From NCBI GenBank assembly GCA_033807695.1, contig CM066308.1, forward strand, positions 806,001 to 870,000: DNA of 64,000 nucleotides, in the 5' to 3' direction. Source of the DNA: Daedaleopsis sinensis (Eukaryota > Basidiomycota > Agaricomycetes > Polyporales > Polyporaceae). The translations under genes were made by a program, and so were the position numbers. The notes beneath the pieces were generated by a model. It worked only from the letters and a program-made list of their open reading frames with translations, did no database searches and was not told the origin of the DNA. Shown here piece after piece: positions 57,801-64,000 of this stretch (within the stretch, counting starts at the first letter, position 1; the number at the start of each line of letters is the position of its first letter).

Positions 57801-59703
57801 CTAGAGCCACTTCCGCCAGCCGCTCTCGTCCCACCCCTTCTCAAACTCCTCGGCGGAGAACTTTTGCACTGCCCATGTTCGTGCTCGTGTCCTCATCGCA
57901 AGGTCCGATTCGGGCGAGAGCATGAAGACGGTGTGAAAAGCCTCCGCGAATGTCTCGGGAGACGTCGCGTGGTATCCTGTTGGCTCGCCATTCAAGGGGA
58001 CCACGATGTCGAGGAGAGGCCCTCCAGAAGCATGCGCTACCGGGATGGCTCCGGCAGCCTGGATCCAGGGATAAATATGTGAATAATGATGCCGCGCAGA
58101 TGGAGGCAATGCCGTACCATAAACTCTACGACGTTGATGCCGAAATGTTCGTCGACCATTGTGCTCAGGCCGATACTCGCCCGCGATAACCAGTCTAGTA
58201 TCTGCGGGAACGATGCATTCACTACGAATTCGACCTGGTCCTATACGAATCGCGCGATTAGAGACTGTTGCATTATCACGAGCAGCAGACGCACTTGTAT
58301 GGCGAGCTCGCGAGCCAATGTCCGCAGCGTTTCCACCCGCGTTGCGTCTCCGGTATTCCGACTCCCGCCGACAAGCACCAGTTTTACGGAGGCTGGCCCC
58401 TGCCCCTTGTATTCCGGATGCTGCTCAAGCAATTTGTGGAAAGAGCGAAGTTGCGCAGCGTGGTCCTTCTCAGGTCTGCTCTGTATGAATCAACGCCTAA
58501 CCCTTAACAATGACGTCACGGAGCGACTGACCTAAACTGTGCTATGCTCAGTATCACCCGTCCGCGACCTGAGAGGGGAAGTACAGCCATCTGACGGGTG
58601 TCGCATGACGGGTAGACAATTTGTGCGGATGTGGGACACTCAGAACGCCGCCGGGAGAGAATTGTTACGACTACAAGTGGAGTGAGCAGATGCACTGCAT
58701 CGAGAAGCGGGTCGTTGTGCTGCAAAATAGAGTCGATGTGGCCCTTCGTCCATGAGGAATTGACCATGATGAAGCGGGCTTGGCGGAGGGAATGCGCATA
58801 GTAGTACATGAATATCCGGTAGTATCTGGACCAATGCACTGATTAGCAGTGAGAATGGGAAAGAATATTGAGACATACAGTAGCTTTCCACTGCTCAATA
58901 TAGACGACGAGGAGATAGAGGCTGAGTTCGTGACACCTGCCGTTCGCGACTTGACTCGTGATAGCATCGTCGTGCTAATCGTAGGGTAGTGAACATACGC
59001 GCCCACGGGAATGTTGCCTAAAAGCGAGACGACGGGAAAGGTGAACGCATAGCCCATAGTATCTGCAACAGTCTCAGCCGTGAGACGAGACCGGAAAGAT
59101 ATCGTCGGACACCTACCAATGAACAGATCTGGTACAAGGTACGTCATAGCCTCCCATACAAGGTACATCGAACCGAGACTCTGTCCCAGCAGAGTAAACC
59201 TCGGCCATGCAGAGTCCTCCACTAGATAGCGGGACTGAAGGAAGATAAAGTGCAATGTACTCGGGGATAGCTCGATGTCGAACCGTGCCTGCAGGGTATA
59301 AGCCTTCGTCCTTTCGACTATAAAGAGCTCACCCGACCTTGACTTTCTCGATAATCTTCTCCTTCGTCGTGTCCGTGTCTCCGCTATAGACAACGGAAAT
59401 GACATTCGGGTCCTTTCTTTGCATGGCGGAAATGGCGGCCCAGAGGACACGCTCGCCTCCACCTCCCGCATTACTTGTCAAGGCTACGTGAGATGAGACG
59501 CACATTCCCCGCGTTACAGTCCGTAATACTCACCAATAGGGATGAAAGAACCCCACTATCTTCTTAACTCCTGCATCCTTAACCTCCAGGTCGATGAACA
59601 GCCCCTCTCGATGCTTGACATTCCTTCGGCGTAGTCCAAGTATCTGGCTAACGACTTGTCCGAACCCGAGACAGCAAAGAAAGAACACCAGTCCCAAGAT
59701 CAT
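57801..59703 (-). CDS. ALG11: GDP-Man:Man3GlcNAc2-PP-dolichol alpha-1,2-mannosyltransferase (ALG11-like)
   Basis: ALG11 adds the fourth and fifth mannoses to the lipid-linked oligosaccharide on the cytosolic face of the ER. The ATG at 59,703 gives a hydrophobic anchor ([18 protein letters not shown]). Splicing at 59,5xx gives a [15 protein letters not shown] motif, the hallmark of the family. Later exons give [55 protein letters not shown] and [13 protein letters not shown]. The GT4-type donor-site part is [20 protein letters not shown], then [20 protein letters not shown] after an intron. The end is [15 protein letters not shown]. It appears complete, with several short introns, and is divergent from the gene at 59,983. 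Confidence 0.92.
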
Positions 59704-59982
59704 ACCGTTGCGATGCGATGCAAGTACGACCGCTAGAATTCAGAAACTAAATGCCAGATATGTCCAGACTGCAGAGAAGGTGAATATGACGGCCACCGAG
59801 GCGTGGCGTGGTATCGCTGGCGGGGCGCCTCCTTCTCCGAGATTCTGTTTCCCACCATCCCTCTCCTCATCGCCCGCCTCATCCCCTAGCCGGCCTTCTC
59901 AGCAGCAGCAGCTACCACAAGTCCCCTCCTTTAAGTTTGGATACCTTGCACACTCTCTGACGACAAGGAACGGCTCGGCGAC
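59704..59982. promoter_or_regulatory. Bidirectional promoter between ALG11-like and LEA2-like genes
   Basis: Only 279 bp separate two divergent start codons, so the two genes must share this control region. It contains a short CAGCAGCAGCAG run near 59,898. Confidence 0.55.
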
Positions 59983-61435
59983 ATGGATTACGACCGTAAA
60001 TCCACTGTGTCATCGTTCTACGGCGGGCGCCGCAGCGGTGACGCTCTAAATTCCGACTTCAATCTTCCCCCCGGAGCAGCAAGACCTCGTGTCGACTCGA
60101 CGTCTTCGTTCTATGGCGCCAACAGAGCTTCGAGGGCTGACGTGTACGACACACCGACCGCCGGGTACAACCAGGGCTCGTACCTTGACCAGGGACGCAC
60201 GGAGCCGGTGAAGGGCAGCGGGGACGTGGAGGCGGCATGGGACGTGTACGCGGATTTCAACAACGCGGGACCGAGGTACTCAACGGCATTTGGGATGGGG
60301 AATAATGGGTATGTTGTGATATGTGCTCTGAGGGTATCGTCGTGTGTGGGCTCATGCTGTAGAAGCTATCGTCAGGTGCCCTCTCCGACACCATATAGCC
60401 CACAAGGTGCAGGGTGAGTCAGTTTACCAAGTGAGTCCTCTGCTGGCGACTCAGTCTATCTACCTCAGGTTTGCGGCGGCAGGCTCTGCACAATCACTTC
60501 ACGCCGGGGAGCAGACGCCGGGAGGGAATGTGGAGATGGTGACCGTGCCAGCCCTTGGTCCGGAGTGGAAGGCGGATGAGCTGCGAGGCATGTCAAAGAA
60601 GGCGAAGAGAGAGGACAAGATGGAGAACATGTCAAACAAGTGGAAGACGTGGAACCGAGGGGAGACCGGCCTCTGCGGAAGTTACTTCACCAAGAGGTTT
60701 ACTGCGTGGTTCATCTTCGGCCTCTGTGCAGCGTACGCATCGTTTGACCGGCCGCTCTGTGATTGACTGAACTAACTATGTTGCAGCATCGCGATTGTCT
60801 TGGCGTTCACCGTTCCCCGAGTGCCATCATTCAGCACGAACCAGGCGGAGCCTCTCTCAACATCTGACAAAGACTTTGCCGATACGATTCCTGCAGAATT
60901 CAGCCGTGCCCCGGCCAACTTCTCTTTCCCAGGAACGATGAAACTCCAGGCCGACACCGGTTCGAATTTCCTCCCTCTCACGTTCAAGAATATCCACGGA
61001 ACCATTTTCGACCTGAACACGAACAAGCAAGTCGCACAGGGAGACACGGGTCATCTCACCGTTCCTGCGCATGACTTCCCCGTGCTTAGCCTGAACTTGA
61101 ACTTCACCTACAACGCAATCAACGACTCAGACACAACCTGTGAGTTAATTCATTGGTCTGACCTGACACTTTACTGACCGCACGCTGTGCCAGGGACTAA
61201 TTGGTACAATAGCTGCCGTAACAAGGGCAACTACGTCGACAACAAGCGGCCAGGTATGCACACTCAAAGCTGACCATTCGCCCATCGAGATCTCTGAATG
61301 TTCTATCCCATAATAGCTGTGCAATTCCGACTGATTCTCGATATGGAGATCTCTGGTCTCATCGGGACCAAGAGCGTATCGACGACAGTTAACGATGCAG
61401 CATGTCCCATCGAGCTCCCGCTGAATTCTGTTTGA
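59983..61435 (+). CDS. Single-pass membrane protein with an LEA2-like domain
   Basis: The first exon (ATG 59,983) encodes a disordered, Ser/Tyr/Gly-rich N-terminus (MDYDRKSTVSSFYGGRRSG and onward). After short introns come a basic patch (MSKKAKREDKMENMSNKWK) and a membrane segment spanning an intron (WFIFGLCAA joined to IAIVLAFTVP). The extracytosolic part has FSFPGTMKLQADTGSNFLPL, FKNIHGTIFDLNTNK and VLSLNLNFTYNAINDSD, the pattern of LEA2/WHy-like beta domains found in fungal membrane proteins. The last exons give NWYNSCRNKGNYVDNKRP and FRLILDMEISGLIG, ending at 61,435. Function unknown; such proteins are usually placed at the plasma or vacuolar membrane. Confidence 0.8.
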
Positions 61436-61757
61436 GTGTACCCCCCACTTTCGTTTGACCGTCTTTATTTTTCTCTTCGTTACGCATTGGACTGCAGACA
61501 GAAGGACTAATTTTCGGACCTTACCCACATCTGCATGCATCTCGTTGTGCCGATCTGATAATAACGTATGCTATCATATTCGGACCGGACTACTTGCGTC
61601 TTTCGCGTGCTGACATTACACGGCCATTGCTACGGACTCGGTAGGGGATCCGTAGAGGCTGACCTATGTGACTGCTTACAGGCGGACTCGAAACCATGCG
61701 TCAAAGCTCTTGTTGGCTGACAGCTGATCTCATACTCTCCGCCAACCAAGGTCTACC
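61436..61757. other. Intergenic region
   Basis: 322 bp between two plus-strand genes; nothing is recognised. Confidence 0.6.
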
Positions 61758-63421
61758 ATGGGCCGCCGGGTGCCCTCCACCTCCTCCGGCGTAAGAAGTG
61801 ACATCCACTCAAGCATCCGACACCGATCCGGCGGGTTCAGTCCTCGACCCCATGATCACAGTCAACCTCAAGACTCATCAGGCGAACGCAGTGGAGGGAC
61901 AATTCGGTCGACCCACGGAAGCCGCAACTATCATGACGTCTCGCCCTCTGATGTATCCGCCCGCATATACCAGGAACACTTCCTGCCACTACCCCATATG
62001 CCATCCAAGGGCGCGGGCGAGGCTGAAAAGCGTCATGATCTATCACATCTTTCGAACGCACCAGACACCGATCCGACACCACAGTATTCCTCGCGACCTG
62101 CACACACCGAACGCAATCGGTCAGACTCTTTCCGCACTCTGGTGGCCAGTTCTGCCGAGTCGTCCAGGCTTCCTACACCGAGCTACACTCCGAATGCGGG
62201 CGTGGCTGGCAATGCGCACAGGGGAATGAGCTCGTACTTTCAGCACTTCCCGTCGTTCCGCATGCGCCCTCCCTCCGCCCTACGGACGAACTCCGAGGCT
62301 TCGACATGCACGCGCATCTCTGACGGGAGCACCGCGGTGTCCTACCACGGTGCGGTCTCCCCGTACTCATTTTCCGACCGTACCCACGTTCCGACGGTGT
62401 TCAAGGACAAGCGCTCGCTGCTGGTGCCCAAGTTCAGCATGTCGGACAAGTTCACGCAGAAGTTTCCGCGCCCGCGGACGATGCAGGGCCTGAGCTTCTC
62501 GGACGTACCACTGGCGTCGGTGCTAGAGGATAGACACGGGCTGGGCATTGAGTGTGTCGGGACATGGACGCTGCACAAGTGGTGCCTCGTACTGTCCGTG
62601 TACACCGTGCTGATCTACGCCGGCGCCGGGCTGGTGTGCTCCCTTCTGACCTGGTTCCGAGGTGCGTCCCCAGCCTCGTTCTCTCGTACGCGCACCCGCT
62701 CACCCGTGACGTGGACGTACTAGGCTGGGCATACGCAGACGTGATGCACGTCGCCGACCACGACATCCTCGTCCTCCTCACGCTCGCGTCCTGCATCCTC
62801 CTCCTCACCGCGCTCGTCGGCCTCTCCGGTGCGCTCCTCAACTCGCGTCCGCTGCTCGCCGTGTACGCGCTCCTGCTCTGGCCTGCGCTCTTCTCGCTGC
62901 TCGCCGTCGGCTACCCGGCGTACAAGCGGTACGCGTTCGCGCTCGACCGCAAGCTCGCGCGCGCGTGGAGCGAGTGGTACACGCCGCTCGGGCGGCGCGT
63001 GATCCAGGACGCGCTCGGGTGCTGCGGCTTCACCTCGCCGCTGCACGCCGCCTCGCCGAGCGCGCGGTGCTACCCGCGCAGCGGCCTGCCCGGGTGCAAG
63101 GGCGCGCTGTGGCGCGTCGAACGTGCGGGGCTTGCGACGGTGTGGAGCGCGGTGTTCGCGCTCGTGCCGGTGCACATCGCGAATATCCTCGTCGCGCTGC
63201 TGTGTGCGAACCATGTGACGCGGACGTTCGGGAAGGGGCTCACGCCCAGGCGGTACCGGCTGAGCGGGGAGGACGTGCGTCAGGACGCGGCGGTGCTCAT
63301 GAAGGCGTTGAGCGTGAGCGGGGTTCGGGGTGTTGCGCGGCCGGGGGTGACGAGAGCCCCGACGAGCGGTGTGTTCCGGGAGGACAGGAGGTATTATGAC
63401 TATGATACAGGAGGCTACTGA
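61758..63421 (+). CDS. Tetraspanin-like protein with a long N-terminal tail
   Basis: A two-exon gene. Exon 1 gives a ~270-residue Ser/Pro/His-rich cytosolic tail, then membrane segment 1 (WCLVLSVYTVLIYAGAGLVC). An intron (donor GTGCGTCC near 62,661, acceptor ACTAG near 62,723) leads to segments 2 (ILVLLTLASCILLLTALVGL) and 3 (LLAVYALLLWPALFSLLAVG). The large loop has the tetraspanin CCG motif in DALGCCGF and two more Cys (ARCYPRSGLPGC). Segment 4 is VWSAVFALVPVHIANILVAL, followed by a basic and Tyr-rich tail ending DYDTGGY. Fungal tetraspanins of this type act in plasma-membrane organisation and appressorium or hyphal growth; the specific role here is unknown. Confidence 0.88.
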
Positions 63422-63856
63422 TCATCTTTGCACAAGGCTGTCTCCTTATGAATTTGCGGTTCGTAGGATCTTGCTTTCTTCGTATTGAACGGCAATCCCC
63501 ACTTTGTTCCCCACTTCTGAGGAGTGTGCGCCGCAGCGCGATGATATCCCGGCAAGTTACTTCACTTTCGGATATACTCTTAAGTATGTCCTAGATGATG
63601 CAGAGTGTAGATTCTGATAGTTGAGAGGAGCAATTATGCGCAGACATCAATGCCGCTTGTTGCTACAAAGCAGTGCTGCTGATTCTTTCTCTCTAGATTA
63701 ACCACTAGTACTGTCTGCTGTGCTCCCGACGTGACATGGCAAGTTAGTCAGACTCTACGAGAGATGTTTGCAGGAACAAGGCAGGTCCAGCGCAAGATGG
63801 GCTCGACATAAACGAATCTACTACTAGGCCCAACGTTATGTGAATAGTGCGTCCCA
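63422..63856. other. Convergent intergenic region
   Basis: 435 bp between the tetraspanin-like stop and the stop of the third P450-reductase fusion; nothing is recognised. Confidence 0.6.
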
Positions 63857-64000
63857 TTACTCGAAGATATCAGTTGCATATCGTCCGTTCATAATCTCCC
63901 CAAGAACCGCCGGGTCGTCCACGCCCTTGCTCTCCTTGATGAAATCAACGATTGTCTGCTTCACGACCGTCGCAATCTTGCTGGATCCACAGACAAATAT
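63857..64000 (-). CDS. CYP505-type P450-reductase fusion 3 (C-terminus only)
   Basis: The last ~47 codons of a third paralogue run off the end of the window. The product reads FVCGSSKIATVVKQTIVDF (NADPH-binding end of the reductase) and ends in NGRYATDIFE, the same terminal motif as the other two fusions. It differs clearly from both in between, so it is an older paralogue. Confidence 0.85.
   Translation of the reverse strand: MFVCGSSKIATVVKQTIVDFIKESKGVDDPAVLGEIMNGRYATDIFE

Overview
The window looks like an Agaricomycete (mushroom-forming basidiomycete, probably a polypore) nuclear genome. Genes are GC-rich and cut by many 45-75 bp GT...AG introns with CTGAC/CTAAC-like branch sites. Promoters carry TATA boxes 40-75 nt upstream of ATG codons. 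The recognisable proteins are typically fungal: a fused P450-reductase, ALG11, an LEA2-like membrane protein and a tetraspanin. Nothing is prokaryotic. All identifications are by eye; no searches were run.

Region 1 (1-25,032) is a tandem array of a ~10,069 bp unit: one partial unit (1-4,894) and two full units (4,895-14,963 and 14,964-25,032). Each unit carries a minus-strand protein-kinase-like gene that is truncated and frameshifted, a possible small secreted protein, and several kb of CpG-rich sequence. That sequence has convincing plus-strand intron signals but no coherent reading frame. The array stops abruptly 153 bp before the end of the first ordinary gene.

Region 2 (25,186-36,469) holds oxidoreductases: two head-to-head membrane-anchored aldo-keto reductases, a short-chain dehydrogenase, and an FMN-dependent alpha-hydroxyacid oxidase/dehydrogenase. 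An F-box/LRR-like fragment lies between the second aldo-keto reductase and the short-chain dehydrogenase.

Region 3 (36,904-56,551) holds two tandem CYP505-type self-sufficient P450-reductase fusions (P450foxy-like) on the minus strand; the end of a third enters at 63,857. The second gene carries a 9.8 kb Ty3/gypsy LTR retrotransposon (46,018-55,818) inside a single intron, with its flanking exons still open. That retrotransposon contains two more insertions: a 1.03 kb terminal-inverted-repeat element holding a tRNA-like palindrome, and a 504 bp hAT-like element with an 8-bp target duplication.

Region 4 (57,801-63,421) is housekeeping-like: ALG11 mannosyltransferase, divergent from an LEA2-like membrane protein, then a tetraspanin. 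Taken together, regions 2-3 suggest, as inference only, a locus for fatty-acid or xenobiotic hydroxylation and follow-on alcohol/carbonyl/hydroxyacid oxidation. The most unusual parts are the amplified 10 kb unit and the nested transposons in the P450 intron.
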